Below, piece by piece: positions 22,479 through 31,824 of a stretch of DNA of 49,877 bases. The DNA lies in IMG/VR virus record IMGVR_UViG_3300027963_000104, positions 1-49,877 of that record. The stretch is one strand, 5' to 3'. The translations under genes were made by a program, and so were the position numbers. The DNA is from a virus. Below the pieces are notes generated by a model, which saw nothing but the letters and a program-made list of their open reading frames with translations, did no database searches and was not told the origin of the DNA. Positions within the stretch are counted from its first letter, which is position 1, and each line of letters begins with the position of its first letter.

Positions 22479-22516
22479 TATTATTTGATTTTAAATTGGT
22501 TGAATTGGTTAAATTA

Positions 22517-22542
22517 TGTAGGGGAAGTGGTCTTCCCCTACA
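22517..22542. terminator. GGGAA/TTCCC hairpin before the 303-residue gene
   Basis: TGTAGGGGAAG (22517-22527), loop TGGT, CTTCCCCTACA (22532-22542): a perfect 11-bp stem in the 77-bp gap between the duplicated-repeat gene and the 303-residue gene. It is almost the same as the hairpin at 1397-1420. With A/T runs on both sides it could act in either direction, and may lower expression after the capsid genes. Confidence 0.6.
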
Positions 22543-22555
22543 ATAATATTATTTA

Positions 22556-23005
22556 TTAAGTCAAAGCGATTAAAGTTGCAACTGTATCTGCTGTAAAATA
22601 AACAGTATTTGTTGCTAAAACAGTAATTTTTGTAACACAAGCTGTACTTCCAAAAGTAGTACTTGCAATTGGTTCAAGTAAAACTCCTAATGAAGGGAAA
22701 CCCATAACAACAGTAGAAGCTAATGCATTAGCATTAACTGCTGCAATTGTTGAAGTAAAAGAATACTTTGCACTACCCGTATAAACCGATGAAGTATATA
22801 AACTAGCTACTGTTGTAGAAGTATAATATATAGTTCCAGTTGTAATAAGTGTAATAGCTGTAACGCAAGCAGTTGACCCTATTGTTGTAGAAGGTATTAC
22901 TTGCAATAATATATCTTTTACTGGGAAACCCATAGTAACAGCAGATGAATACACGACATTATTTTGCCCTGCTACATTTGCTACCGATATTATATTTGCT
23001 GCCAT
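22556..23005 (-). CDS. Duplicated-repeat probable capsid accessory protein, 149 aa
   Basis: Two tandem repeats fill the protein. The first (about 25-70) holds VTMGFPVKDILLQVIPSTTI and GSTACVTAITLI. The second (about 93-140) holds VVMGFPSLGVLLEPIASTTF and GSTACVTKITVL. It sits directly after the major capsid gene and is bracketed by two hairpins that isolate it, which suggests high and separately tuned expression. A capsid decoration or head-fibre protein is likely. No family is recognised. Confidence 0.6.
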   Translation of the reverse strand: MAANIISVANVAGQNNVVYSSAVTMGFPVKDILLQVIPSTTIGSTACVTAITLITTGTIYYTSTTVASLYTSSVYTGSAKYSFTSTIAAVNANALASTVVMGFPSLGVLLEPIASTTFGSTACVTKITVLATNTVYFTADTVATLIALT

Positions 23006-23034
23006 TTTATTTTATTTATAAAGATTGAAAAATA

Positions 23035-23058
23035 TGTAGGGGAATTCCTTCCCCCACA
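23035..23058. terminator. GGGAA/TTCCC hairpin after the major capsid gene
   Basis: TGTAGGGGAA (23035-23044), loop TTCC, TTCCCCCACA (23049-23058): 9 of 10 pairs, one A/C mismatch. It lies in the gap between capsid gene and accessory gene, together with the 22517-22542 hairpin bracketing that gene. It may be a partial terminator or mRNA-stabilising end. Confidence 0.55.
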
Positions 23059-23072
23059 ATATTATTAACTAA

Positions 23073-24470
23073 TTAGATAACTCTATACTTCTGGAAGTGT
23101 TTAACTGCTAAACACTCAAGACCTTGAGCTGTTTCCCAGTCAGTATGCAATTGCATAGTTGATGATGTTGGGATTTCAGCCAAAGCACCTGTTCTCCACT
23201 CAGTAATCATACCATTAGAAGACTTGTTAGCTGCACTACCCATGAATGGAGTAGGAGTGTAACGAATCTGCATTCTTGGTTGACGACCATTATCTACTGT
23301 ATCAACTTGGTCTTTTGGTACAAAGTACATAGAACCGTTAACATCAGCAACTAATGTAGCAGAGAATAATTGTGGATGGTCGAAGATAGGAACGTGAACG
23401 AAATCAAATTCGTATCCACCATAAGAAAGGTGTTCTACATTGAAATCAAAACTCTTACCATCTACGCTTAAACGTCTTGAATCTACAGAAGATGAACCTA
23501 ATTGCTTTAAGAATTTAGAAATCAAACGATAAGCACGACTTCCCATAAATACCATCATATCTGTAGGTGCTTTATTGGCGATAAAATTATCAATGATTTC
23601 ATCTAATTCAACAAATCCAAATACTCCTAATGTAGTAGAACTATCCGAAATACCATAATTAGTTATATACCAATCAAGACCTCCTGTAGTTTGTACAGGC
23701 AATGTTGTTCCTGCACCAGAAGTTGCTGTTAATGTTGGGCTTGTTGCACCTGGAGCAGCATTAGTAAATAATGTATTATTTGTGTATGGACTACTAACTA
23801 ATGATGAAGCAGAAGCAGTACCAGCTAACATTTGTACAGAAATATCACCATTTAATTTGATAACTTTTTGTACTGTTTGGTAAGGTAAGATATGATAATC
23901 ACCACCTACATTTACCTCAATTTTAGCAACCTTTTGAATGTCAGATATTTCATCAACTTCACGAAATATTTGAATATTGTTAAAATATTTAGTTAATCCA
24001 TATCTACGATTTGTTGGTGCACCAGATTGCTCAGGGAATGCATTAGAACCAAATTGTACTTTATCAGAAGCAGCTACAGTAAATGCACTATTATCTACAG
24101 ATTGAACTGTGATAGATGTTCCAGATACTGCTGTAACTAATGCTTGTTTTCCTACGTTAGAAGCATTTGATGTTTTAATCAAATCTCCAACTCTTGGGAA
24201 GGTAGTTGCTGAGTTAATTACAAATACAACTGTTGCTGTTCCACTTCCAGATGTAACTGATGCTACGTTTGCTACTTCATAAACATCATTGTTAACGAAG
24301 TTATTGTAGAAAAACATTTTAGCTGGTTTTGTGCGATTTACGATTTTCATAATATCAGTAAATGCTCTGTCACGACTTTGGTCGTAAATGTTAGGGTCTA
24401 TATCCCTTTGGTCTAAGAAATCAATCGCTGACACGAAGGATTTTACCACTGTACCTGTTGAAACTGCCAT
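23073..24470 (-). CDS. Major capsid protein
   Basis: 465 residues, the usual size. It follows the scaffold-like gene, as major capsid genes do. The N-terminal arm has FVSAIDFLDQRDIDPNIYDQ. An inserted small beta-domain (about 65-145, with SGSGTATVVFVINSATTF) precedes NNIQIFREVDEISDIQKVAKIEV, which looks like the E-loop/spine start. The C-terminus ends ECLAVKHFQKYRVI. I assign it from position, length and this architecture; I cannot confirm an HK97 fold by comparison. Confidence 0.75.
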   Translation of the reverse strand: MAVSTGTVVKSFVSAIDFLDQRDIDPNIYDQSRDRAFTDIMKIVNRTKPAKMFFYNNFVNNDVYEVANVASVTSGSGTATVVFVINSATTFPRVGDLIKTSNASNVGKQALVTAVSGTSITVQSVDNSAFTVAASDKVQFGSNAFPEQSGAPTNRRYGLTKYFNNIQIFREVDEISDIQKVAKIEVNVGGDYHILPYQTVQKVIKLNGDISVQMLAGTASASSLVSSPYTNNTLFTNAAPGATSPTLTATSGAGTTLPVQTTGGLDWYITNYGISDSSTTLGVFGFVELDEIIDNFIANKAPTDMMVFMGSRAYRLISKFLKQLGSSSVDSRRLSVDGKSFDFNVEHLSYGGYEFDFVHVPIFDHPQLFSATLVADVNGSMYFVPKDQVDTVDNGRQPRMQIRYTPTPFMGSAANKSSNGMITEWRTGALAEIPTSSTMQLHTDWETAQGLECLAVKHFQKYRVI

Positions 24471-24505
24471 TTTTATTAATTTTTAATGTTTTTAAAATTT
24501 GTTTT

Positions 24506-25702
24506 TTACCATCCTCCAGAATTCACTCTGCCATATTTTGCCATTGCACCTGCTATTGTTTTAGGTTCTTCATTGGAAGAAGAAGGTGTTCTGGTTTCTC
24601 TTGGCTTTGCGTTGTCTATCGGGTCTATTGCAGCTCTGCCTCCTATTGATTTATAATGTTTGGCAAGTTCTGTAATGAATTTTTCGCCATATTTATTTAC
24701 AGTAGCTACAAGTAATTGATGTTGTGACTTGGGAACATATGTTTCTTGACCATTTGCGTCTTTTTTTATTTCAAACATAGATTCTCCTGTTTGGTCACCA
24801 TACAATACCATGTCAGTTACTGCTTTTGTATCTATTGGGAAGCTGAACTTATCTGCTCCATCTCCAATAGTTATGGCATTTTTTGAAAGAACTTCTTTTG
24901 TGTACGGATTTTCATTGAAATCTTTGATGACGTTTTGGGAAATGCTTTCTATTCGTTGCTGTTCCATCATCATTGCCTCAGTTTTATCTGGGGCTTGGGG
25001 AAGTAGTCTGTCTTGTTGTTGTCTTACAAGTTCATCCCTGTACTTTTCGGCTTTTGCTTCTAAAAGAAGTTTGCCTTCATTTACTTCATCTTCATCGTAA
25101 GAATTCAAGCCGTACTTTTCGACTATTTCTTTTTTGTATAAAATATCTAATTGAGCTTCTGATGCTTTAGGATACTCTGCACGAAGCTGATGTCTCATCA
25201 CATCTTCGGCTGGCATTTCAGCATAGTTGGTGTTTAGCTCTTTCAAATAATCTGATACATCCCCTTTTTCTTTCCAAGTGTTTAGGAAGTTTACCATTTT
25301 AGGGTCAACCTCTTTTAATTCCTTTATGAAAGAAACTGCTTTGTCATCAAACCCTAATGCTTTTAATACTTCATCAGGGGTTTGCGTTTTAATTGCATCT
25401 TGCCAGTCTCTTGAATCTGTTTCGCCTGCTTTTTGAGGTGTAGAAACGTCATCGTCTTCTGACCATAGTTTTTGGGTATCATATCTATCATTAGAATTAT
25501 CTGTCGTTGTCTCAACGGGAGATTCTTCTTTGATTGGCTTAGATTCCCAACCACCATTATTTAAATGAACAGGCTCATAGTCTGTTCCTTCTGCACTTGA
25601 TTTTGTCCCTTCTCTAGCCATTAATGCAGCTATACTTGGGGTTTCTTCGGTGGATGCTCCTGCTTCAGAAGCCTCCATGTCATAGAACTTTTTGATATAC
25701 AT
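24506..25702 (-). CDS. Scaffold-like protein, 398 aa
   Basis: Acidic, largely helical and low in hydrophobics: EASEAGASTEETPSIAALMA start, then a Glu/Lys-rich centre (EVNEGKLLLEAKAEKYRDEL) and the basic tail AGAMAKYGRVNSGGW. Placed between portal and major capsid genes, this is the normal position and composition of a capsid assembly scaffold. The first ATG (25702) has the leader AATTCAATTCAAAT; an alternative is the ATG at 25678. Confidence 0.65.
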   Translation of the reverse strand: MYIKKFYDMEASEAGASTEETPSIAALMAREGTKSSAEGTDYEPVHLNNGGWESKPIKEESPVETTTDNSNDRYDTQKLWSEDDDVSTPQKAGETDSRDWQDAIKTQTPDEVLKALGFDDKAVSFIKELKEVDPKMVNFLNTWKEKGDVSDYLKELNTNYAEMPAEDVMRHQLRAEYPKASEAQLDILYKKEIVEKYGLNSYDEDEVNEGKLLLEAKAEKYRDELVRQQQDRLLPQAPDKTEAMMMEQQRIESISQNVIKDFNENPYTKEVLSKNAITIGDGADKFSFPIDTKAVTDMVLYGDQTGESMFEIKKDANGQETYVPKSQHQLLVATVNKYGEKFITELAKHYKSIGGRAAIDPIDNAKPRETRTPSSSNEEPKTIAGAMAKYGRVNSGGW

Positions 25703-25732
25703 ATTTGAATTGAATTTGGTGTAGTAAAAATA

Positions 25733-25891
25733 TTAACAGTTTTCGGAATAAAAAAATATATTATTGTTTTTTTTGTCTGGGAATTCCTCATTCTTTATAT
25801 TTATCACAGAACAATCTTCCCCTTCAGGTACATCCCAATCTTTTATCGAGTCCAATACTGCTTGCAATTCCTTATTTATTTCTTTTTTCAT
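25733..25891 (-). CDS. Small protein overlapping the portal end, 52 aa
   Basis: Starts within the last 20 bases of the portal gene and ends 30 bp before the scaffold gene. Acidic helical start MKKEINKELQAVLDSIKDW, then NNNIFFYSENC. The overlap with the portal stop resembles the coupled starts used elsewhere in this arm. Family unknown. Confidence 0.5.
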   Translation of the reverse strand: MKKEINKELQAVLDSIKDWDVPEGEDCSVINIKNEEFPDKKNNNIFFYSENC

Positions 25892-28217
25892 TTGCTATTT
25901 GTTGTTTCAATATAGATGACTGACCAGTTATTTGAGATGAATTTTGTTTTGCATTACTTGTATCATTAGATACTTGTAATTTGGTTTGGTTATTAGCCAT
26001 TGCAATTCTCTCAGCAGATTCTATTCTCATTCTTTCCTTTTCTAATTCTCCTTGAATTCTCATTTGTTCTTTCTGCAATTGGAATTCTGCTTCCATTTGG
26101 AATCTTTGAGCTTCTGCTTGTTGTGCTATTTGGGCAGCCTGCATATTCCCTTCCTGTTGAGCTTGTATCTCTTGCATTCTTTGCTCTGCTTGCCTTTCTT
26201 TTTCCTTTTTAACTCTGTATGCCCAAATCATTTGAGCTTCTTTTACATTTTTTGTATTTACAAGAAGTACAGCATCAGATGTATTTAATAACCCATTAGC
26301 AATATCTTGTTGCATCATTTGCATTAACCATGCTTTTTGGTCTTGAGTAGTACGTTTTTCTAATTCAATTCCATAATCTCTTGTTGATATGCTTGGGGAA
26401 ATTTCCATAAATGTTAATGTACCAGAATTCAACGCTGGAGCATACCCACTTATCCCCCCATATTTTAAACCTTGTTGTGTTCTACACAATAAACCCTCTG
26501 CAAGTCTTAATAATATATTTTCTTCTGCAAACGCCAATGGATATAGTGCTTCATTTGTACTTTGTTGACCACTTTCGTATCCAGGCACAAGTGTTTTTGA
26601 TGATGCTTGACCAAGTGTGACATCATTATATCCTGTAATTCTTTCTATAGCAGATAATGTGCTTACTAAGTCATTATAAAACATTGATAGTTCACTAGCT
26701 GCTGTATTTTCTATGGGAATTACTGGTCTCCAGTTTGCACTTTGAGGAGTTCCACCATCTGTATCACTTCTTCCCAACAACACCCCTGTATCAAAAAACA
26801 TTTGCAATAAATCTTGAGGGCTCATGTCTTGTCCACCCTTAGTCATTGCTACTTTTTCTAAAGCAGATAAATCTATCCACCATCCTGAAGGGACTGCTCT
26901 ATTCTTAAAGTTCTGTATCTTCAACATTGTTAGTTGATAATCATCAACAAAAGGGATTAATCTTTCCATCATCCCTTGAGCCTTCATCTGATAAAAATTA
27001 TAAGCATAAAACGTATAAGACAATTTTGTCTTAGCTTTATTTTTTAATTCGTTTTCTCTTTTTTGGTCATAGCACATACCAAAGTCGTATACCTTGTCTG
27101 TCCCTATAATCCATTTACATTTATATACGTACTGTATTTTTTTTCTTGTATACTTTTCTGACTTCTTACCTCTTGAAAAATCTGCTTTTCTGAAATCAGG
27201 ATTACCTTGCTCATCTACTGCATCACGATAAACTCTATCATTGTACGTATAGAATTCAATATCAAGTACCTTGCACTTGAATTTATCATATGGCTTCATC
27301 CAACCAGTTCCCAAACCTAACAATCTAGGATTACCAAATTGACCTGCTATTGTTGATGCGAATTGTGTTAAATCATCTTCATTAAACATTATATTACCTT
27401 CGTCATCCTTAACAGTAGCTAATTCAATTAGAGGAACATCTATGATTTCCCCAGCATGAACTATATTAGAAAAATCCCCATTCTTATCAAATGATGTTAT
27501 TACACACTCAGGGTCTACTACTCTAAAACATGGTTTATTGTCATCTCCTAACCAATCCTTTACTCCTGCTACCCCTAAATCAAATAAATCTTCATATATT
27601 TTTCTTCTTTTTGTTTTATAATCATTTTGATACAATGCAAGTTGAATTGCCATTTCAGCATCTTTACTCCTGTTAAACTGCTCTCCCATTTCCATTCTCA
27701 TTTTTAATTCTTCTATGTCAATAGGTTCGCCTGGTCTTGGAGCTATTATTGGATGATTTTTAATTTCTGGCATTTGTTCCTGTGCAGCTTCTTGCATCAT
27801 TAATCTAGCTAAGATATCAGCATAGTATTCACTCATCTCTGTTTTTGCTAATTGGTCTACGGGAGTTGCTGTTATATTATAATCAGTTGCCATTAATCTT
27901 GATATAGCCTTATCTCTATACCCAGATACAATTGCTCTAATGCTCCAGTCCAAACTTAACCAAGTATTGTTAGTAGTTTCATTTACCCCTAGCCATTTTT
28001 TATATTGCGAATTTGGCTGCTTCCCTAACGCATATAATCTAAACTTAGAGTAGTCACCTCCATTACCAGAGAATATACCTTTAGGATACACAAATTGCCA
28101 ATCGTAATATGCTGCCTGCGCATATTCTCTACAAAAATCTGCTCCCTTTTTTGCAGGGTCTATATCATGATTCGGATATGGGAATTGTCCTCCACTTGTT
28201 ATTTGCTGGTATTGCAT
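25872..28217 (-). CDS. Portal protein
   Basis: 781 residues. Motif-like stretches include WLSLDWSIRAIVSGYRDKAISRLM (a region near 80-110), then LFDLGVAGVKDW and a C-terminal Gln/Glu/Met-rich coiled coil (EKERQAEQRMQEIQAQQEGN-type, about 680-760), which matches the tail of long portals. It lies between terminase and scaffold/capsid genes, the classical portal position, and has the expected size for podovirus-like Bacteroidota phages. It forms the 12-mer gate for DNA. Its first codons also encode the end of the HNH endonuclease gene. Confidence 0.8.
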   Translation of the reverse strand: MQYQQITSGGQFPYPNHDIDPAKKGADFCREYAQAAYYDWQFVYPKGIFSGNGGDYSKFRLYALGKQPNSQYKKWLGVNETTNNTWLSLDWSIRAIVSGYRDKAISRLMATDYNITATPVDQLAKTEMSEYYADILARLMMQEAAQEQMPEIKNHPIIAPRPGEPIDIEELKMRMEMGEQFNRSKDAEMAIQLALYQNDYKTKRRKIYEDLFDLGVAGVKDWLGDDNKPCFRVVDPECVITSFDKNGDFSNIVHAGEIIDVPLIELATVKDDEGNIMFNEDDLTQFASTIAGQFGNPRLLGLGTGWMKPYDKFKCKVLDIEFYTYNDRVYRDAVDEQGNPDFRKADFSRGKKSEKYTRKKIQYVYKCKWIIGTDKVYDFGMCYDQKRENELKNKAKTKLSYTFYAYNFYQMKAQGMMERLIPFVDDYQLTMLKIQNFKNRAVPSGWWIDLSALEKVAMTKGGQDMSPQDLLQMFFDTGVLLGRSDTDGGTPQSANWRPVIPIENTAASELSMFYNDLVSTLSAIERITGYNDVTLGQASSKTLVPGYESGQQSTNEALYPLAFAEENILLRLAEGLLCRTQQGLKYGGISGYAPALNSGTLTFMEISPSISTRDYGIELEKRTTQDQKAWLMQMMQQDIANGLLNTSDAVLLVNTKNVKEAQMIWAYRVKKEKERQAEQRMQEIQAQQEGNMQAAQIAQQAEAQRFQMEAEFQLQKEQMRIQGELEKERMRIESAERIAMANNQTKLQVSNDTSNAKQNSSQITGQSSILKQQIANEKRNK

Positions 28218-28750
28218 TTTATCTTTGTTTTATTTATTATTTTATATGCTGATGTTCTATTTATATTTAATTTTTTATAACAATAATAAATAGAATTGCC
28301 TTGATTGTACAAATCAATTAATTCTTGTATTTGCTTATCAGTATATTTTGAATTTGGATTAGATTCGCCATTTCTTTTTATACCTAATTTTTCCATAGCG
28401 TGTATCATATTGTATCTTTTATCACACCATTCTAAATTAAACAATCTATTATCTTTTTTATCGCCATTTATATGGTTAACAATATTATGGTTTTGTTTTT
28501 TAGTAAGAAAAGATTCTGCCACTAACCTATGTACATATTTTCTTATTTTTTTATTACCATTTCTTAGAACAACAACAGGATACCCTACATTATCAATACC
28601 TATATATATATTTTTCTCTCTAACCCCATGTATGTTTAATCTTTCATTTTCTTTATTTTGTGTATAAGTAAATATAGATTTAACATTACCAAAATTACTT
28701 ACCATATATCTGTTTTCGTATCCAATTACATCTTTCCAGATTTCTTTCAT
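28199..28750 (-). CDS. HNH homing endonuclease, NUMOD4 type
   Basis: 183 residues. NUMOD4 motif at the start (WKDVIGYENRYMVSNFGNVK), then the HNH core: VHRLVAESFL, NIVNHINGDKKDNRLFNLEW (His-Asn-His-type), then a C-terminal helix-turn-helix (DLYNQGNSIYYCYKKLNI). It is a free-standing nicking/cutting enzyme that spreads to relatives. It sits between terminase and portal genes and overlaps the portal start by 19 bp, so its last residues (KCNTSK) are read from the portal start codons. No GGGAA motif occurs in the gene, unlike its surroundings. Confidence 0.85.
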   Translation of the reverse strand: MKEIWKDVIGYENRYMVSNFGNVKSIFTYTQNKENERLNIHGVREKNIYIGIDNVGYPVVVLRNGNKKIRKYVHRLVAESFLTKKQNHNIVNHINGDKKDNRLFNLEWCDKRYNMIHAMEKLGIKRNGESNPNSKYTDKQIQELIDLYNQGNSIYYCYKKLNINRTSAYKIINKTKIKCNTSK

Positions 28751-28761
28751 ATTCTTTATAT

Positions 28762-30831
28762 TTAATTCGCCACTCTATATGGCATAATTGATTCTATTTT
28801 TTTTGTTGCTTCTTGTGGTTTATAATATCTTTTTGCTTTAGCTGCTATAAGTGCGAACCCTGCTGCCATTGCATCATCATATTTTTGTGTGTTGTCTACT
28901 TCAAACCCTAGCCATCCTGATTTGTCTCCTAGTAGGCTTGGGAAGTAGACCTTGCCAGCATTTTTTTCTATATACGCTTCTGTGTAATCGCATATTTTCT
29001 GTACAGTTTTCCCATTTCCATCTGTATAGATACCAGGCTCAACTTCCCCAGGCATCCACATCAAAAATCCACTACACAATTTATCTTCAAAATACTTCTT
29101 CCATCCGTTTACGTTTCTTTCAAACAACACTTGGCTTCCACAAAACCATGCTATCTTTAGTACATGGTCATATTGCAAATCAGTTGTATTCGCCCTGTCT
29201 ACATACCTCATAACAAACATATCGTTATATGGGTTTGATTCATTCTCTAAGTCCTCCATCTGATACACATATGTCGCACAATTTGACTTCCTGTTGTCTT
29301 TTGTTTTATCATACTTAAACGGGTCACATCCGATTCTTAATGAGTAGTTCCCATTCGGAGAAAAATATCCTCCTCTTTGATAAACATTGTTAGGTTCTTT
29401 TGGCATCCATCCTACAACTTTCTCATAAATCCCATTAGGATTTGACACCCAAATCAACTTATTTATCCTCATTTCTTTGCTCCCATTTGCATTAATTATC
29501 TCCTTATAAAACTCATCCCCGTTTTCCCACACTAAATTACCTCTTTCTACGCAATTTTTATTAAAATTTAACCAATCAATTTGTTCGTTTAGTTTAAAAG
29601 AGTTATATATGCTTCCCTGAAGAGCCGACATGAACATTTCTTTTTCATCAAAAGGGTTCATACGAATTTCTTCTTCAAGTAAAACCCCTTCTAAAGATGC
29701 TCTTTTATTTATCAGATATTGTCTTGCTCCTCCTCTTACATCTTCTTCTGTAAGGTCACCAATACCTACATAACTTTCTACTAAAAAATCATATTGTTGG
29801 GGAGTTGGTTCGTCTATAACACTCATCCCATACTTGTCAATAAAACCCACATAGCCATCAAATGCTGGTGAAAAATATCTTACCATCCTGTTAGGAGTTC
29901 TTTGGTTTTTAGTATGGTCTGCGTTCTCCCATATCTTTTTAAACTCAGCACCACCACCCTTTGTCATTTCGTTGACTGTCGATGGACATTCCATGAATCC
30001 AACCTTCTTTACCCCCTGCACAAGTGTTTTACTTACAATTGATATAAATTCAGATGCAGGTACTTCTGGGGGAAACTTTCCTAACTCATCGGCTAACAAT
30101 CTACTAATACGACCAGAGTCATACGCATTCTTCCCTGGTGCTCGGTAATCCACTTTACTTCTATGACCTGTGTCAGTATCTATAGTGCTACCTTTGCTTC
30201 CCTTTACAGTAACAGACTTATGTGCAAATACTAATTCACTTACTGAGTCTTTATTATTTAATTGCTTAGGCTTTAAAAACACAGGCAATTGGCGATAACC
30301 AAATGCAACCATATTAGTAAAAGCATTCTTAGCATCCATCTGTGTCTTACTTGTTAAACCACAAAAGCTATTTCTATAGAATATACACTCGTACACTAAG
30401 TTTGATGTTGCTTGGGAAGTTGCACCTTCCCTTCTTTTTTTACCTCTTACAACTCCTAAACACCAAGGTGTTTTTTCCCAGTGGTCTAAGAATAAAAAGT
30501 ATCTTCTATCTGTATCTCTATAGTCTGGGAATATGTCATTCTCCAACTTCCAATAGGTCATGTAGAAGTAATGCTTCCCTGTAATATAGGTCTTTACACC
30601 ATTATTCATAAACCAAAATCCTTCTCTGCATCTTCTTACTTCTTCAAAAGCGTAATCCATTTGCTTAGATGTCAGCAATGCATTCCCTTCCTTATCAAAT
30701 TCCACTAATTCAAAAAATGCAGGCAATTCTTTACGTCTCCAAAATTGGTCTTGAGCAATATCAGTTCCCCAAGTTTCAATATCAGAGCTGTCTGGTAATT
30801 CTATGTCTGTATCGTATACATTTATCTGCAT
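28762..30831 (-). CDS. Large terminase subunit (TerL)
   Basis: 689 residues, longer than usual. ATPase: GKKRREGATS (130-139) as an atypical Walker A, and LLADELGKF (245-253) as Walker B with Asp248/Glu249. Nuclease: IGCDPFKYD (Asp503) starts the RNase H-type metal site. It cuts concatemers and pumps DNA into the head. It is followed in the operon by HNH and portal, and preceded by a coiled-coil gene whose stop overlaps its start (likely TerS). Confidence 0.85.
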   Translation of the reverse strand: MQINVYDTDIELPDSSDIETWGTDIAQDQFWRRKELPAFFELVEFDKEGNALLTSKQMDYAFEEVRRCREGFWFMNNGVKTYITGKHYFYMTYWKLENDIFPDYRDTDRRYFLFLDHWEKTPWCLGVVRGKKRREGATSQATSNLVYECIFYRNSFCGLTSKTQMDAKNAFTNMVAFGYRQLPVFLKPKQLNNKDSVSELVFAHKSVTVKGSKGSTIDTDTGHRSKVDYRAPGKNAYDSGRISRLLADELGKFPPEVPASEFISIVSKTLVQGVKKVGFMECPSTVNEMTKGGGAEFKKIWENADHTKNQRTPNRMVRYFSPAFDGYVGFIDKYGMSVIDEPTPQQYDFLVESYVGIGDLTEEDVRGGARQYLINKRASLEGVLLEEEIRMNPFDEKEMFMSALQGSIYNSFKLNEQIDWLNFNKNCVERGNLVWENGDEFYKEIINANGSKEMRINKLIWVSNPNGIYEKVVGWMPKEPNNVYQRGGYFSPNGNYSLRIGCDPFKYDKTKDNRKSNCATYVYQMEDLENESNPYNDMFVMRYVDRANTTDLQYDHVLKIAWFCGSQVLFERNVNGWKKYFEDKLCSGFLMWMPGEVEPGIYTDGNGKTVQKICDYTEAYIEKNAGKVYFPSLLGDKSGWLGFEVDNTQKYDDAMAAGFALIAAKAKRYYKPQEATKKIESIMPYRVAN

Positions 30832-31277
30832 TATCTTCTTTCTTGAGCAATTAAATCAACAAATGGTTTACTTTCTTCTGTTTTTTTATCAGCCTTTAGT
30901 ACCCCTGCCATTTGTCCTAACTGTGTTAGGGAAATTGCGATTTCTGATGCTCCCTGCCACACAACTTTCAGACGGTCGAAAGACTTACTTTTGGGGTCAT
31001 CAATGTCAAGGTCTTTCAAACTTATTGCGTTCATCAAGTCAGCCATTTCATTGGCTTTGCGATTTAAACTGTAATACAACTTAGCTACCCCATTCTGTTC
31101 ATACTTCTCAAGATTAGTTTCTAACTTCTCTATCTTTCTTTTTAGTCTCTCTACTTCGTCTATTTCTTCTTCTACTAGTACAGGCTCGTCTATAATTACT
31201 TCTTCTACTTTTGGAGTTTGTTTAGCATGAACTCTTTTTCTTTTTTCAATTAATTCATGTAATTGTTCTTCTGTCAT
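30831..31277 (-). CDS. Candidate small terminase subunit, 148 aa
   Basis: Coiled-coil protein: acidic N-terminal stretch (EEVIIDEPVLVEEE), a Lys/Glu heptad region (VERLKRKIEKLETNLEKYEQ, about 40-60), and a C-terminal helix. Stop and TerL start overlap as TAATG. Position directly upstream of TerL, size and coiled-coil core fit a small terminase subunit, though no helix-turn-helix is obvious. It might be another packaging or virion protein. Confidence 0.5.
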   Translation of the reverse strand: MTEEQLHELIEKRKRVHAKQTPKVEEVIIDEPVLVEEEIDEVERLKRKIEKLETNLEKYEQNGVAKLYYSLNRKANEMADLMNAISLKDLDIDDPKSKSFDRLKVVWQGASEIAISLTQLGQMAGVLKADKKTEESKPFVDLIAQERR

Positions 31278-31307
31278 TTTTTTTGATTTTGGTTTGGGAA
31301 TTGGTAA

Positions 31308-31802
31308 TTACTTTTTAAATGCTCTTTTTTCAAATTCATAAACCCAGTTTTTATCTTTTTGGTCTATCGTTTCTAATTGATTTAAAAATGTTGAATATTC
31401 AGCTACAGACATTCTTTGTATTGTTCTGTATTGTTGAAGAAAATCAAAAGTACATAAATCTTTTTTAAAAATCTCTGCACTGATTTCTTCATACTCAGAA
31501 TACAAAGCATATTCCATTTGATATGCTTTTTCTATAGCATCTACTAACCCATCAACAGATTGTGGTGTTTTTATAGGGTTTAAATCTGGCTGAACATTCC
31601 AGTCAGTTAAATACTTTTGCAACCCCTCTGCGTGCTTTAATTCATCTTCAGCTTCGCCTCTAAAATATTCAGCAGCTTTTAAATATCCTACATTTTCACA
31701 ATAGTTAGCTACTTGTCTATAAAAATAATGAGCAGAATACTCATCATTTATTTTTTCACATAATAACTTAGAAATGTCACTTGGTAATTCGTATGGTTTC
31801 AT
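31308..31802 (-). CDS. Ferritin-like four-helix protein
   Basis: 164 residues with ferritin-type helices. Helix A NDEYSAHYFYRQVANY (Glu21), helix B AEDELKHAEGL with ExxH (Glu54, His57), helix C MEYALYSEYEEI (Glu97). These match three ferroxidase ligands of bacterial ferritins. The fourth helix (YRTIQRMSVAEYSTFLNQLE) has Thr127 where a Glu is usual, so the site may be incomplete. It lies between terminase-region and internal-protein genes. Possible roles are iron or peroxide handling, or an adapted structural part. Not a normal late-phage gene. Confidence 0.7.
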   Translation of the reverse strand: MKPYELPSDISKLLCEKINDEYSAHYFYRQVANYCENVGYLKAAEYFRGEAEDELKHAEGLQKYLTDWNVQPDLNPIKTPQSVDGLVDAIEKAYQMEYALYSEYEEISAEIFKKDLCTFDFLQQYRTIQRMSVAEYSTFLNQLETIDQKDKNWVYEFEKRAFKK

Positions 31803-31824
31803 TTTTTTTTATTTTTTTTATTAA

